Shown here in pieces: positions 34,228 through 45,087 of a stretch of 64,000 nucleotides of DNA (positions are counted from its first letter, which is position 1; every line of letters begins with the position of its first letter). Source of the stretch: Nitrospirota bacterium (GTDB lineage: Bacteria > Nitrospirota > JACRHL01); assembly GCA_016212085.1 (NCBI GenBank), contig JACRHL010000005.1, positions 1 through 64,000 on the forward strand. The letters are read 5' to 3'. A program made the position numbers and the translations under genes. Below the pieces are notes generated by a model. The model had not been told where the DNA came from and searched no databases. It saw only the letters and a list, made by a program, of their open reading frames with translations.

Positions 34228-37200
34228 ATGTCATCCAAGGATAACCACCCGCGCCCGTCCGGCGGCCTGTACCGCCCCGAGAACGAGCACGATGCCTGCG
34301 GCGTCGGGTTCGTCACCCACATCAAGGGGGTGAAATCCCACGGCATCATCAAGGACGGGCTGCAGATCCTGAACAACCTCACCCACCGTGGCGCGGTGGG
34401 TGCCGACGCGGATTCCGGCGACGGCGCGGGCATCCTCATCCAGCTGCCCGATGCGTTCATGCGCAAGGTGGCGGGGGTCGACCTGCCCCCGGCGGGGCAG
34501 TACGCCGCGGGCGTGGCGTTCCTGCCCACCGAGGTGGACCAGCGCAACCGCTGCGAGCTGGTGATCGAGCAGTTCGTGGCCAACGAGGGCCAGCGTTTCC
34601 TGGGCTGGCGCGACGTGCCCACGGACAACTCCGTCATCGGCGCCGTGGCCAGGCAGGAGGAGCCGGCCATCCGCCAGTTCTTCGTGGCCGCCGAGCACGT
34701 CACCGGCAACGCCTTCGAGCGCAAGCTGTACGTGATCCGCAAGCAGGCCGAGCGCACGGTGCGCGGCCTGGGCATCGGCCAGGGGCACTACTTCTACATC
34801 CCCAGCCTGTCCGCCAACACGCTGATCTACAAGGGCCAGCTCATGGCCCACCAGGTGGCCCCGTATTACCCGGACCTCACCGATCCGGACATGGTCTCCG
34901 CCATCGCCCTGGTGCACCAGCGCTACAGCACCAACACCTTCCCCACCTGGGGTCTGGCGCAGCCGTTCCGCTTCATCGCCCACAACGGCGAGATCAACAC
35001 CATCACGGGCAACCGCCACTGGATGCAGGCGCGCGAAAGCCAGCTCGAATCCGGCCGCTTCGGCCGCGACATCGGCAAGCTGCTGCCCATCATCGAGCCG
35101 CGCATGAGCGACTCGGCCAGCTTCGACAACGTGTTCGAGCTGCTGGTCATGGCGGGCCGCTCGCTGCCCCACGCGGCCATGATGATGATCCCCGAGGCGT
35201 GGGGCCGGCACGACGAGATGCCCCAGGAGCGCCGCGACTTCTACGAGTTCCACGCCAAGCTCATGGAGCCGTGGGACGGGCCGGCGGCCATGGCCTTCAC
35301 CGACGGCCGCATGGTGGGCGCCACCCTGGACCGCAACGGCTTGCGCCCGGCGCGCTACATGGTCACCAAGGACGATCGTATCATCATGGCCTCCGAGGCC
35401 GGCGTGCTGGACGTGCCGCCGTCCCAGATCGTCAGCAAGTGGCGCCTGCAACCGGGCCGCATGTTCCTGGTGGACACCGTCCAGGGCCGCATCATCGACG
35501 ATGTGGAGGTGAAGCAGGAGATCTCCGCCGCCAAGCCGTATGGCCGCTGGCTCAAGTCGAACCAGCTGCACCTGGCCCGGCTCGACCTGTCGCCGGTGGT
35601 GCCGCCGCTGACCGGCGAGGAGTTGCTGGCCCACCAGCGCACCTACGGCTATTCGGACGAGGATCTCAAGGTGATCCTGGGGCCCATGGCCCTGGAGGGG
35701 CAGGAGCCCGTCGGCTCCATGGGCAACGACACCGCGCTGGCGGTCCTGTCGGACAAGCCGCAGTTGCTGTACAACTACTTCAAGCAGCTGTTCGCGCAGG
35801 TGACCAACCCGCCCATCGATCCGATCCGCGAGGAGATCGTGATGTCCACCGGCTGCGCCATCGGTTCCGAGCAGAACCTGTTGCGCGCCAGCCCCATCAG
35901 CGCGCGCCGCATCCGCCTCGAGACGCCGATCCTCAGCAACGAGGAGCTGGCCAAGATGCGTTCGGTGAAGCTGTACAACATCAAGACCGTCACCCTGCCC
36001 ATGCTGTTCAACGCCACCGACGGCGCGACGGGCATGGAGGACGCCATCGACCGCCTGTGCGAGAAGGCGGAGGATGCCATCCAGAACGGCTGTACCATCC
36101 TCATCCTGTCGGACCGGGGCGCCACCCGCCGCAAGGCCCCCATTCCCAGCCTGCTGGCCACGGCGGCGGTGCACAACCACCTGATCCGGAAGGGGCTGCG
36201 CACCCGCGCCGGCTTCGTGGTCGAGACCGCCGAGGCGCGCGAGGTGATGCACTTCGCGCTGCTGCTGGGTTATGGCGCCGGCGCCATCAACCCCTATCTG
36301 GCGCTGGACACCATCAACGCGCTGTGCGACACGGGCCTGATCCCCGCCGACAAGCCGGTGGAGAAGTGCCACGCCAACTACGTGAAGGCGATCACCAAGG
36401 GGCTGCTCAAGGTCATCTCGAAGATGGGCATCTCCACCGTCCAGAGCTACCGCGGCTCGCACCTGTTCGAGGCCATCGGCCTCACCACCGAGGTGGTGGA
36501 GCGCTACTTCACCGGCACCGCCTCGCGCCTGGAGGGCATCGGCATCGCCGAGATGACCGAGGAGACCCTGCGCCGCCACCGCAAGGCGTTCCCGGCGCGC
36601 CCGGTGCCAAGCCTGCCCCTGGAGCACGACGGCCAGTACCAGTGGCGCCGCGGCGGCGAGTTCCACCAGCTCAACCCGGACGTGGTGGCCACCCTTCAGG
36701 AAGCGGTGCGCCGCAACAGCTTCGAGACCTTCCGCGACTACTCGCGCAAGGTGAACGAGGCCAGCCGCCGCTATGCCACCCTGCGCGGCCTGATGGACTT
36801 CAAGTTCGCCAAGCAGCCGGTGCCCCTGGACGAGGTGGAACCCGCGTCGGAGATCGTCAAGCGCTTCGCCACGGGGGCCATGTCGTTCGGCTCCATCAGC
36901 AAGGAGGCGCACGAGAACCTGGCCATCGCCATGAACCGCATCGGCGGCCGCAGCAACACCGGCGAGGGCGGCGAGGACCCGGATCGCTTCAGCCGCGACG
37001 CCAACGGCGACCTGCGCCGCAGCGCCATCAAGCAGGTGGCCTCCGGCCGCTTCGGGGTGACCAGCCACTACCTGACCAACGCCGACGAGTTGCAGATCAA
37101 GATCGCCCAGGGCGCCAAGCCCGGCGAGGGCGGCCAGTTGCCGGGCCACAAGGTGGACGCCGTCATCGCCAAGGTGCGGCACGCCACCCCCGGCGTGGGC

Positions 37201-38772
37201 CTGATCTCGCCGCCGCCGCACCACGACATCTACTCCATCGAGGACTTGGCCCAGCTCATCTTCGACCTGAAGAACGCCAACCCCCAGGCGCGCATCAGCG
37301 TGAAGCTGGTGGCCGAGGTGGGCGTGGGCACCATCGCCGCGGGCGTCGCCAAGGGCCACGCCGACCTGATCGTGATCGCCGGGCACGACGGCGGCACCGG
37401 CGCCTCGCCCATCAGCAGCGTGCGCCACGCGGGCTCGCCGTGGGAGCTGGGCCTGTCGGAAACCCAGCAGGTGCTGGTGCTGAACGACCTGCGCGGCCGC
37501 ACCCGCGTGCAGACGGACGGCCAGCTCAAGACCGGCCGCGACGTGGTGGTGGGCGCGCTGCTCGGCGCCGACGAGTTCGGCTTCGCCACCGCACCGTTGA
37601 TCGCCTCCGGCTGCATCATGATGCGCAAGTGCCACCTGAACACCTGCCCGGTGGGCATCGCCACCCAGGACCCGGAGCTGCGCAAGAAGTTCGCCGGCAA
37701 GCCGGAGCACGTGATCAACTTCTTCTTCTTCCTGGCGGAAGAGGTGCGCGAGCTGATGGCCAAGCTGGGCTTCCGCAAGTTCGAGGACATGGTGGGCCGG
37801 GTGGACCTGCTCAGGACCAAGGCCGCCATCGACCACTGGAAGGCCAAGGGGGTCGACCTGACCGCCATCCTGCACCGGCCCGACACCCCGGGTTACGCCA
37901 TCCGCAACGTGGCGCGCCAGCACCACGACATCGCCGACGTGATGGATCGCAAGCTCATCGAGCTGGCGCAGCCGGCCCTGGAGCACGGCCAGCGGGTCGA
38001 GGCGCGGCTGGACATCCGCAACGTGCACCGCACCGTGGGCACCATGCTCGGCCACGAGGTGACCAAGCGCTTCGGCGCCGACGGCCTGCCGGACGACACC
38101 ATCCGCTTCACCTTCAACGGCACGGCGGGGCAGAGCTTTGGCGCGTTCCTGCCGCGCGGCATCACCCTGCGCATCTCCGGCGACGCCAACGACTACACGG
38201 GCAAGGGCCTGTCCGGCGGGCGCGTCATCGTCGCCCCCCCTGCGGACGCCACGTACCTGTCGGACCGCAACCTCATCGTCGGCAACACGGTGTTGTACGG
38301 CGCCACCGGCGGTGACGCGTTCTTCCGGGGCGTCGCCGGCGAGCGCTTCGCCGTGCGCAACTCCGGCGCCCGCGCGGTGGTGGAGGGCGTGGGCGACCAC
38401 GGCTGCGAATACATGACCGGCGGCCGCGTGGTGGTGCTGGGCAAAACCGGCCGCAACTTCGCCGCCGGCATGAGTGGCGGCGTCGCGTTCGTGTACGACC
38501 CGCGCGAGCGCTTCCCCGAGCGCTGCAACAAGGCCATGATCGAGCTGTCCCACGTGAGCGATCCGGACGACGTGCGCGAGCTGCACGATCTGGTTTCGCG
38601 TCATGCGGCGTTGACCGGCAGCCTGGTCGCGGCGGATATTCTGGAGGAGTGGGAAGAGGCCTATCCCAGCTTCGTGAAGGTGTTGCCCGTCGACTACAAG
38701 CGGGTGATGGCGGAGATGGCGCGGGCCGCCGGGAACAAGGATTCGGTGCTGGAGGGTTCCGGTCGTGGGTAA
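34228..38772 (+). CDS. gltB: Glutamate synthase large subunit
   Basis: [68 protein letters not shown]; 1514 aa. Confidence 0.98.
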   Translation: MSSKDNHPRPSGGLYRPENEHDACGVGFVTHIKGVKSHGIIKDGLQILNNLTHRGAVGADADSGDGAGILIQLPDAFMRKVAGVDLPPAGQYAAGVAFLPTEVDQRNRCELVIEQFVANEGQRFLGWRDVPTDNSVIGAVARQEEPAIRQFFVAAEHVTGNAFERKLYVIRKQAERTVRGLGIGQGHYFYIPSLSANTLIYKGQLMAHQVAPYYPDLTDPDMVSAIALVHQRYSTNTFPTWGLAQPFRFIAHNGEINTITGNRHWMQARESQLESGRFGRDIGKLLPIIEPRMSDSASFDNVFELLVMAGRSLPHAAMMMIPEAWGRHDEMPQERRDFYEFHAKLMEPWDGPAAMAFTDGRMVGATLDRNGLRPARYMVTKDDRIIMASEAGVLDVPPSQIVSKWRLQPGRMFLVDTVQGRIIDDVEVKQEISAAKPYGRWLKSNQLHLARLDLSPVVPPLTGEELLAHQRTYGYSDEDLKVILGPMALEGQEPVGSMGNDTALAVLSDKPQLLYNYFKQLFAQVTNPPIDPIREEIVMSTGCAIGSEQNLLRASPISARRIRLETPILSNEELAKMRSVKLYNIKTVTLPMLFNATDGATGMEDAIDRLCEKAEDAIQNGCTILILSDRGATRRKAPIPSLLATAAVHNHLIRKGLRTRAGFVVETAEAREVMHFALLLGYGAGAINPYLALDTINALCDTGLIPADKPVEKCHANYVKAITKGLLKVISKMGISTVQSYRGSHLFEAIGLTTEVVERYFTGTASRLEGIGIAEMTEETLRRHRKAFPARPVPSLPLEHDGQYQWRRGGEFHQLNPDVVATLQEAVRRNSFETFRDYSRKVNEASRRYATLRGLMDFKFAKQPVPLDEVEPASEIVKRFATGAMSFGSISKEAHENLAIAMNRIGGRSNTGEGGEDPDRFSRDANGDLRRSAIKQVASGRFGVTSHYLTNADELQIKIAQGAKPGEGGQLPGHKVDAVIAKVRHATPGVGLISPPPHHDIYSIEDLAQLIFDLKNANPQARISVKLVAEVGVGTIAAGVAKGHADLIVIAGHDGGTGASPISSVRHAGSPWELGLSETQQVLVLNDLRGRTRVQTDGQLKTGRDVVVGALLGADEFGFATAPLIASGCIMMRKCHLNTCPVGIATQDPELRKKFAGKPEHVINFFFFLAEEVRELMAKLGFRKFEDMVGRVDLLRTKAAIDHWKAKGVDLTAILHRPDTPGYAIRNVARQHHDIADVMDRKLIELAQPALEHGQRVEARLDIRNVHRTVGTMLGHEVTKRFGADGLPDDTIRFTFNGTAGQSFGAFLPRGITLRISGDANDYTGKGLSGGRVIVAPPADATYLSDRNLIVGNTVLYGATGGDAFFRGVAGERFAVRNSGARAVVEGVGDHGCEYMTGGRVVVLGKTGRNFAAGMSGGVAFVYDPRERFPERCNKAMIELSHVSDPDDVRELHDLVSRHAALTGSLVAADILEEWEEAYPSFVKVLPVDYKRVMAEMARAAGNKDSVLEGSGRG

Positions 38773-40210
38773 GGTCACCGGTTTCAAGGAGTATGAACGC
38801 CGCCTGTACGGGTACCGGCCCGTCGAGGAGCGCCTGAACGACCACAAGGAGTTCGTGCTGCCGCTCACGGACGACGAGCTCAGAATCCAGGGCGCCCGCT
38901 GCATGGACTGCGGCGTGCCGTTCTGCCACAGCGGCTGCCCCCTGGGCAACTACATCCCGGACTGGAACGACCTGGTCTACAAGGGGCGCTGGGCCGACGC
39001 CCTCGCGCGCCTGCACGCCACCAACAACTTCCCCGAGGTGACCGGCCGCATCTGCCCCGCCCCGTGCGAGGCCTCGTGCGTGCTCAACATCCACAACAAC
39101 CCGGTCACCATCAAGCAGATCGAGGTGAGCATCATCGACCACGCCTTTGGCGCCGGCCTGGTGAAGCCCCAGGCGCCCGCCAAGCGCACCGGCAAGCGGG
39201 TGGCGGTGGTGGGCTCGGGACCGGCGGGCCTGGCGGCGGCGCAGCAGCTCAACCGGGCGGGCCACTCGGTCACCCTGTTCGAGAAGGACGACCGCATCGG
39301 CGGCCTGATGATGTACGGCATCCCCGACTTCAAGATGGAAAAGACCCTGGTGCAGCGCCGGGTGGACCTGATCGAGGAAGAGGGCGTGGAGATGCGCGCC
39401 GGCACCAACGTGGGGGTGGACATCCCGGTGGCCGAGCTCAAGGAGCAGTTCGACGCCGTCTGCATCTGCATCGGCTCCACCGTCCCGCGCGATCTGCCGG
39501 TGCCGGGGCGCGAGCTTGCCGGCATCCACTTCGCCATGGAGTTCCTGGTGCCGCAGAACCGGCGCAACTGGGGCGATGCCCTGGCGCCGGAGCAGGACAT
39601 CATGGCCACCGGCAAGCGGGTGGCGATCCTGGGCGGTGGCGACACGGGATCGGATTGCCTGGGCACGTCGCTGCGCCACGGCGCCAAGTCCATCCACCAG
39701 TTCGAGCTGCTGCCCGAGCCGCCCCGCGTGCGGACCGACGACAACCCCTGGCCCCAGTGGCCGCGCGTGTGGCGCGACTCCACCAGCCACCAGGAGGGCG
39801 GCGAGCGGCTGTTCGCCGTGCTCACCAAGTCCTTCTCCGGCCACGATGGCAAGGTCACCCGGCTGCACGCCGTCAAGGTGGCGTGGGAGCAAGGCCCCGA
39901 CGGCCGCCCGCGCATGACCGAGGTGCCCGGTTCCGAGTTCACCCTGGATGTGGACCTGGTGCTGCTGGCCATGGGCTACCTGTATCCGGCCACCGCCCCG
40001 TTCGTGAAGGACCTGGGCCTGGAGCTGGACCCGCGCGGCAACATCCGCACCGACGACCGCATGGCCACCAACGTGCCGGGGGTGTTCGCCGCCGGTGACT
40101 GCCATCGGGGCCAAAGCCTGGTGGTGTGGGCCATCTCCGAGGGGCGCCGCGCCGCCCACAACGTGGATGCCTACCTGATGGGCGAAAGCCAGCTCCAGTA
40201 CCACGTCTGA
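38765..40210 (+). CDS. gltD: Glutamate synthase small subunit
   Basis: [87 protein letters not shown]. Confidence 0.98.
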   Translation: MGKVTGFKEYERRLYGYRPVEERLNDHKEFVLPLTDDELRIQGARCMDCGVPFCHSGCPLGNYIPDWNDLVYKGRWADALARLHATNNFPEVTGRICPAPCEASCVLNIHNNPVTIKQIEVSIIDHAFGAGLVKPQAPAKRTGKRVAVVGSGPAGLAAAQQLNRAGHSVTLFEKDDRIGGLMMYGIPDFKMEKTLVQRRVDLIEEEGVEMRAGTNVGVDIPVAELKEQFDAVCICIGSTVPRDLPVPGRELAGIHFAMEFLVPQNRRNWGDALAPEQDIMATGKRVAILGGGDTGSDCLGTSLRHGAKSIHQFELLPEPPRVRTDDNPWPQWPRVWRDSTSHQEGGERLFAVLTKSFSGHDGKVTRLHAVKVAWEQGPDGRPRMTEVPGSEFTLDVDLVLLAMGYLYPATAPFVKDLGLELDPRGNIRTDDRMATNVPGVFAAGDCHRGQSLVVWAISEGRRAAHNVDAYLMGESQLQYHV

Positions 40211-40271
40211 TCCACGCCGGGGCCGGGCCTTTCCAAGGCGCCCGGCCCCGCCTTGATTGGGGAGGGTTGCC

Positions 40272-41384
40272 GTGGCCCGGCACGACGGCACCGCCGTGAT
40301 CGCCATCACCAAGCACGGCGCCACCCTGGCGCGGGATCTGGCGGCCAGGCTTCCCGGCGCCCGCCTGATCCTGAGCGACAAGTTCCGGCACATCGGCGGC
40401 GCGGCGGCGGAGTACTATTCCGGCCCCCTGAGCGCCCGGATCGGCGCCTGGTTCCAGACCTATGACCAGTTGATCTTCCACGTCTCGCTGGGGGCGGTGG
40501 TGCGGCTCATCGCGCCCCATCTCCAGTCCAAGGAGACGGACCCGGCGGTGCTGGTGATCGACGACGCCGGGCGCTTCGTCATCTCCGTGCTGTCCGGCCA
40601 CGTGGGGGGCGCCAACGCCTACACGGAGGAGGTGGCCCGCGCCATCGGCGCCACCCCGGTGATCACCACCGCGTCCGACGTGGGCCAGACCATCCCGGTG
40701 GACATCCTGGGCCGCGAGCTGGGCTGGCAGGTGGACCCGGCCACCCACGGCCACATCACCCGCGTGTCCGCCGCCGTGGTGAACGAGGAGCCGGTGGCGT
40801 TCGTCCAGGAGACCGGCGAGCGCGGCTGGTGGACGCGGGACACCCCGCTGCCCCGCAGCATCACCCTGTACGACTCGCTGGACGGGGTGCCGGACACCGC
40901 CGCCGCCATCCTGTGGGTGACGGACCGGGTGCCCGCCGGGCCCGCCTGGGAGCGCATCGCCCCAAGGACGGTGATCTACCGCCCCAGGTCCCTGGTGCTG
41001 GGGCTGGGGTGCGACAAGGGGGCGAGCCGCGAAACCCTGCTGGAGGCCATTTATAAAGCCCTGGAGGGGGCGGCCCTGAGCCTCATGTGCGTGCGGGGCG
41101 TGGCCACCATCGACGCCAAGCGGAACGAGCCCGGCCTGCGCGCCCTGTGCGACGAGATGGACTGGGATTTCGTGACCTATCCCGCCGCCCAACTGGCCGC
41201 CGTGCCGGATATCCCCAACCCCTCCGACGTGGTCCTCAAGTACATGGGCACCCCCGCCGTGGGCGAGCCGGCCGCCATGCTCTCCGCTGGCGTGGGGCCG
41301 GGCGGCCTGGTGGTGGAGAAGCTCAAGTACAAGGGGGCGGACGACCTGAACGCCACGGTGAGCGTGGCCAGGGTGGCCTTTTAG
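40272..41384 (+). CDS. cbiG: Cobalamin biosynthesis protein CbiG (cobalt-precorrin-5A hydrolase)
   Basis: AVIAITKHGATLARDLAARLPGA, YDQLIFHVSLGAVVRLIAPHL, FVISVLSGHVGGANAYTEEVARAIGATPVITTASD, GLGCDKGAS. Confidence 0.93.
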   Translation: MARHDGTAVIAITKHGATLARDLAARLPGARLILSDKFRHIGGAAAEYYSGPLSARIGAWFQTYDQLIFHVSLGAVVRLIAPHLQSKETDPAVLVIDDAGRFVISVLSGHVGGANAYTEEVARAIGATPVITTASDVGQTIPVDILGRELGWQVDPATHGHITRVSAAVVNEEPVAFVQETGERGWWTRDTPLPRSITLYDSLDGVPDTAAAILWVTDRVPAGPAWERIAPRTVIYRPRSLVLGLGCDKGASRETLLEAIYKALEGAALSLMCVRGVATIDAKRNEPGLRALCDEMDWDFVTYPAAQLAAVPDIPNPSDVVLKYMGTPAVGEPAAMLSAGVGPGGLVVEKLKYKGADDLNATVSVARVAF

Positions 41385-41427
41385 CTGGCCTTGCGTTCAG
41401 CCGGGCCCAGGGGCCGTGGCGCCGGCC

Positions 41428-42393
41428 TCAGGCGTGTGCCTGCATCGCCTCCTCCGGCGCATCCACCATGCGGAAGCCGCCATCCATCAGGCGCGTGCAC
41501 GCCGCCACCACCTGGGGGTCGTAGTGCGTGTCGCAGTGGTCGTACAGCTCCGTCATCGCCTCCCGTAGCGCCAGGGCCGGGCGGTAGGGGCGGTGGGAGC
41601 TCATGGCCTCCACCACGTCGGCCACGGTCACGATGCGCGCCTCCAGGCAGATATCGTTCCCCTTCAGCCCCTGGGGATAGCCGGAGCCGTCCAGCCGTTC
41701 GTGGTGCTGGTGCGCGATGTCCGCCACCGGCCACGGGAACGCGATGTCCTTCAGCACGTCGTAGCCGACGCTCGGGTGGCGCTGCATGAGGCGCCATTCC
41801 ATGTCGTGCAGTTGGGTGGGCTTGACCAGGATCTCGGCGGGCACGTCGATCTTGCCGATGTCGTGGATTTCCGCGCCGATGAACACCCCTTCCGCCCGTT
41901 CCTCCCCCAGTCCCATGTCCAGGGCGATGGCGCGGGCCAGGCGGGCCATGCGCTGCTGGTGGCCGGCGGTGTAGGGGTCGCGCGCCGCCATCATCCTGCC
42001 GATGGCGGCGATGGTCGCGTGCATGATGTGGTGCTCGCGCAGCCGGGCCGCGCCCAGGTCCCCCTGCTCCCCCGCCTCGCGGATCACCGCGATCACCCGG
42101 CGCCGGGAGTGGATGGTGTAGGCCGAAAGGGTCATCGCCGCCTCCAGCACCCCCCCGTCACCACGGCGGACCGGAACATCCACGGTCACATCGGCGGGGG
42201 GCCAGCCGGAAGCGGCGAAATACCGCTCCACCGCCTGGACCGCATCCCCGCCGGGAACGCGGTCGGCATCGAGCAGGTCCGCCAGGGGCACGCCCAGCAC
42301 CTGGTCGGCCGCCAATCCCAGAAGCGCCTCGGCCCCGGCGCTCCAAAGGCGGACGCGGCCACGGGCATCCATGTCCAGCACGGCCGTGTTCAT
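41428..42393 (-). CDS. PAS-HD-GYP domain response/phosphodiesterase protein
   Basis: PAS-like N-term; HD-GYP signature TAGHQQRMARLARAIALDMGL..GAEIHDIGKIDVPAEILVKP..HPSVGYDVLKDI...HQHHERLDGSGYPQGLKGNDICLEARIVTVADVVEAMSSHRPYRPAL. Confidence 0.93.
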   Translation of the reverse strand: MNTAVLDMDARGRVRLWSAGAEALLGLAADQVLGVPLADLLDADRVPGGDAVQAVERYFAASGWPPADVTVDVPVRRGDGGVLEAAMTLSAYTIHSRRRVIAVIREAGEQGDLGAARLREHHIMHATIAAIGRMMAARDPYTAGHQQRMARLARAIALDMGLGEERAEGVFIGAEIHDIGKIDVPAEILVKPTQLHDMEWRLMQRHPSVGYDVLKDIAFPWPVADIAHQHHERLDGSGYPQGLKGNDICLEARIVTVADVVEAMSSHRPYRPALALREAMTELYDHCDTHYDPQVVAACTRLMDGGFRMVDAPEEAMQAHA

Positions 42394-42581
42394 GGCCGCG
42401 CGGGCGGTCCCGGCCGCCGATACCCTCTCCCAACGTCCGGGCACCCCTCGAAACCTGCTGCGCGGACCGCTCGCAACGGTTTTGAGAGGCGCGCATCCAC
42501 GCGCCGCCCACCCAACCCCACGCAACGGCGCCGCCCACGCCACCCCCCACCCGGGGAGGTGCGGATGCCCGCGATTGTCAT
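42390..42581 (-). CDS. Short upstream ORF (63 aa) with strong SD, stop overlapping HD-GYP start (ATGA)
   Basis: Minus strand AAGGAGAG-CATT-ATG; MTIAGIRTSPGGGWRGRRRCVGLGG...RPGPPARP*; TGA overlaps ATG of the downstream gene. Confidence 0.45.
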   Translation of the reverse strand: MTIAGIRTSPGGGWRGRRRCVGLGGRRVDARLSKPLRAVRAAGFEGCPDVGRGYRRPGPPARP

Positions 42582-42692
42582 AATGCTCTCCTTCGGTGCC
42601 CGCGCCCCCAACGGCACTCGCCCCCACCGGCCGGTGCGCCGGAATGACAGGAATCCAAGCAGTTGTCCGGCAAGCCACGATCCCGTAGATCG

Positions 42693-42721
42693 ACTATAGA
42701 CCCCCGGAGGGCGCCGTGCAA
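42693..42721 (-). promoter_or_regulatory. Putative sigma70 promoter of HD-GYP gene
   Basis: Minus strand TTGCAC-N17-TATAGT. Confidence 0.6.
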
Positions 42722-43054
42722 TCCCGTTATGCGGAGCATTTTGCGATTGTATCGGCTGGAGCCGTCGCGCCCGCCGCCTTGCTCCCGGAACGCGGCCAAA
42801 CGCCCCGCAAGGCCGCCCCGCGCGGCCCGGACGGCGTACGGTCCTTGCCGGCAGGCGTTTCTGATGGCGCCCGCCCAATACGGACATCGATCCCGGGATC
42901 CATATCAACGGGGTGAGAATTCGCCGTTGATTTGGCGCAAATGCCATGTCAGCCTTGTGTTGGTCGTTCGGCCCTCATACACGGCAGGATGAAATGTGTC
43001 CCGGTCTGTGAGTTTAATGTATATTGGAGCGCCGCTTCCGGTTCGCCCGCTTAG

Positions 43055-43083
43055 TTGACTATGCTTGCCTACGGTCGTAAAAT
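43055..43083 (+). promoter_or_regulatory. Putative strong sigma70 promoter of low-GC island
   Basis: TTGACT-N17-TAAAAT. Confidence 0.7.
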
Positions 43084-43152
43084 TTATAGGAAAAAAACTT
43101 GACTTCTCTTGTTTGCATGGCTACTTGTACGGTGTGGGCTGTCTGGGCCCAT

Positions 43153-43203
43153 CAACCGGGGAGGGCGATGACCAGGGTGGTGCAACCAACCGGGGGGAGG
43201 GCG
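43153..43203 (+). repeat. Direct repeat pair CAACCGGG(GG)AGGGCG in island leader
   Basis: Copies at 43153-43167 (CAACCGGGGAGGGCG) and 43187-43203 (CAACCGGGGGGAGGGCG). Confidence 0.55.
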
Positions 43204-43335
43204 GTACATTGCCCTAATCCGTTAATATCTTTAGATTTCTCGCGATTGGCCGACAAGGCAAGAGGGGTTGCTCTGGTTTAGCCGGTACCTTGGGCACTGG
43301 CGGCGTCGGATTGTATCTTTTGAGGGCGAAACACC

Positions 43336-43623
43336 GTGACTGATCTGTTTGCCGCATTATTGATCTTGGCCGGAGGTGGGCTCGCAGCCCTTTTCTTTTT
43401 GACTGCGTGGCTGATTTTTGGGGCGGATCACGGCGACTATGAGATGAGCCGTGTTGCATCTGGTTCATTTTCGGATCTGCTTAGTGGCCAAGTTCCCACA
43501 GACGACGACGGTGAGACTGGTGCTACTCGTCAATACGGTATGGCCGTTACCAGGGATGGGCAGGTAGTGCCTCAGGGGGCCATTTCCGAACATGCCATCG
43601 ACCGCATAGTGCGCCACGGCTAA
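43336..43623 (+). CDS. Small single-TM protein, unknown function (low-GC island)
   Basis: MTDLFAALLILAGGGLAALFFLTAWLIFGADHGDY... TM helix then hydrophilic tail. Confidence 0.7.
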   Translation: MTDLFAALLILAGGGLAALFFLTAWLIFGADHGDYEMSRVASGSFSDLLSGQVPTDDDGETGATRQYGMAVTRDGQVVPQGAISEHAIDRIVRHG

Positions 43624-43643
43624 ACGCGACGACCTCAAATCCG

Positions 43644-44960
43644 ATGAAATTTCGTGGGTGGATCCCAACCGTTGCCGGACGATTGTCTTTTAGCGTCGTT
43701 GGATTTTCCAGTCAGCCAACCCGCGCGGTGACAGCAAATGTGTCCGACTTGCGTAGTCGTTACATAATTTCCCACCAACGGCGGATGCTGCTGGACACTC
43801 CGATTCCCATCTTTAAAAGATTTTTCATTCGGAATGTATTTGGGCTGAAATCAGATTTTACGTTCGTATTGGTTGGTAAATGTTCCAATAATCCAAACCT
43901 CGATAAAGGGCATCTTGAGGGTTCCATCTTGTTGTTCGTCGGCCAGGAGAATTGGTGTGGTGAGGTATTTGACTGGATTCGTTGGACCCAAGGTCGGTTG
44001 ACCGAATATAGCCCTAAGTTAGGCGAACAGCATGGCTCGCTGGATAATTATTTCGAAGACAAGCGCCATGATCTGTTGGGAGTAATTCGCAGCAAAGCTG
44101 CGTTTTGTTTCCCATTTTCTCTTGCCCGAAACGGTGTGGTAGAAATGGAGTGGGATGAACAAGAACCGCTGCGTGGGACTGGTATATCGCTTCCGATAGA
44201 TGAAAAACAAAGAGAAACAAAAGTTTCTATCGTAGCCGGACAAGCGTTTTTTTTCCTGAAGGATATGGTGTATCGACACCAGCACCATAATCCGAGGACC
44301 GATACCATCACGCTGTTATACAGAAGTGACGAAGATGATGTGGCATGGCGATCAGAAACGTTGCGGTGTCTTTACAAGAAAGCGCTTGATTACAAACGGT
44401 CGGCTATTCTTGAGGAATATTTGTCGTCCTTAGGTCTAGTTGCGTATATTCGCGCATTTAAGAGGGTGTGTTCTGAAGATGGCCATAAGACAGTGAAACC
44501 GAAACTGTTCCTCGACCTTATCGAAAAATCCGTACAAATCGGTCGAGAGATGGCTACCCTTACGTCATCACTGCCTGTCCTCTCATTTGTTCAAAATCTA
44601 GCGTTTGGGATAGCGGGCATCTCCATTGCCGTTTTGTCGGCTGTTAATATTGGTCAAGGGCCTGAAGGTACGACTGCTTCTTCGGTGATTGGGACGGTCG
44701 TGTATGATCCGTTCCTTATACTCTCTGCGAAGTTCATTGCTGAGCGCTTTACGAGCTTCACTGCGATCAGTTGCGTTTTGTTGTTGTTCGTTTATGGTTA
44801 CCATCGGAAAATTGATGTCGGGACCACAACCTTTGTCAGAACTCTTGCTCGCGTTCTCGCGCCATTGCCTAAGAGTGCATCGGTTGCGGTTACAATTGTC
44901 CTAGGAATTTTGGTAATCGGAGCAACGTTTTTTGTGTGGAATCTCCTTACCCATCCGTAG
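43644..44960 (+). CDS. 438-aa membrane-anchored protein, unrecognised family (low-GC island)
   Basis: Long uninterrupted ORF in a low-GC region with soluble N-terminal ~290 aa and several C-terminal hydrophobic segments (LPVLSFVQNLAFGIAGISIAVLSA; FTAISCVLLLFVYGY; ASVAVTIVLGILVIGATFFVWNLL). Confidence 0.8.
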   Translation: MKFRGWIPTVAGRLSFSVVGFSSQPTRAVTANVSDLRSRYIISHQRRMLLDTPIPIFKRFFIRNVFGLKSDFTFVLVGKCSNNPNLDKGHLEGSILLFVGQENWCGEVFDWIRWTQGRLTEYSPKLGEQHGSLDNYFEDKRHDLLGVIRSKAAFCFPFSLARNGVVEMEWDEQEPLRGTGISLPIDEKQRETKVSIVAGQAFFFLKDMVYRHQHHNPRTDTITLLYRSDEDDVAWRSETLRCLYKKALDYKRSAILEEYLSSLGLVAYIRAFKRVCSEDGHKTVKPKLFLDLIEKSVQIGREMATLTSSLPVLSFVQNLAFGIAGISIAVLSAVNIGQGPEGTTASSVIGTVVYDPFLILSAKFIAERFTSFTAISCVLLLFVYGYHRKIDVGTTTFVRTLARVLAPLPKSASVAVTIVLGILVIGATFFVWNLLTHP

Positions 44961-45030
44961 CTGAAAGCCCATCGCAGGCATGCTTTCTGGATTCGTATTT
45001 TTACTGGGTCGTTCAGGGCTAACCGAGAGA

Positions 45031-45060
45031 AAAAAGGGCGGCCAGATTGGCCGCCCTTTC
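45031..45060. terminator. Bidirectional terminator between island gene and mrp
   Basis: AAAAAAGGGCGGCCAGATTGGCCGCCCTTTC hairpin, A-tract left (minus-strand T-tract) and short T-tract right. Confidence 0.8.
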
Positions 45061-45087
45061 GTGTTTCCCGTGTCTTAAGTCGAAGCC

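Noticed and set aside
34231-38949. 1572-aa ORF antisense to gltB (and similar long antisense ORFs at 22330-25110, 26655-29927, 4856-6262, 10215-12554)
   Set aside because: Typical mirror ORFs of GC-rich codons; His/Gly/Ala/Arg-rich compositions with no recognisable domains, while the opposite strand encodes well-conserved proteins.
40216-40245. GGGGCCGGGC-CTTTCCAAGGC-GCCCGGCCCC hairpin after gltD as a terminator
   Set aside because: Good stem but no T-tract on either strand; could be an attenuator or processing hairpin, not called as a terminator.
42578-42799. 73-aa minus-strand ORF upstream of the HD-GYP gene
   Set aside because: No good SD and low-complexity C-terminus; overlaps the predicted promoter.
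43099-43281. 60-aa ORF in the low-GC island leader as a leader peptide
   Set aside because: Starts with TTG inside the promoter/leader, no SD seen, sequence without features; considered chance.
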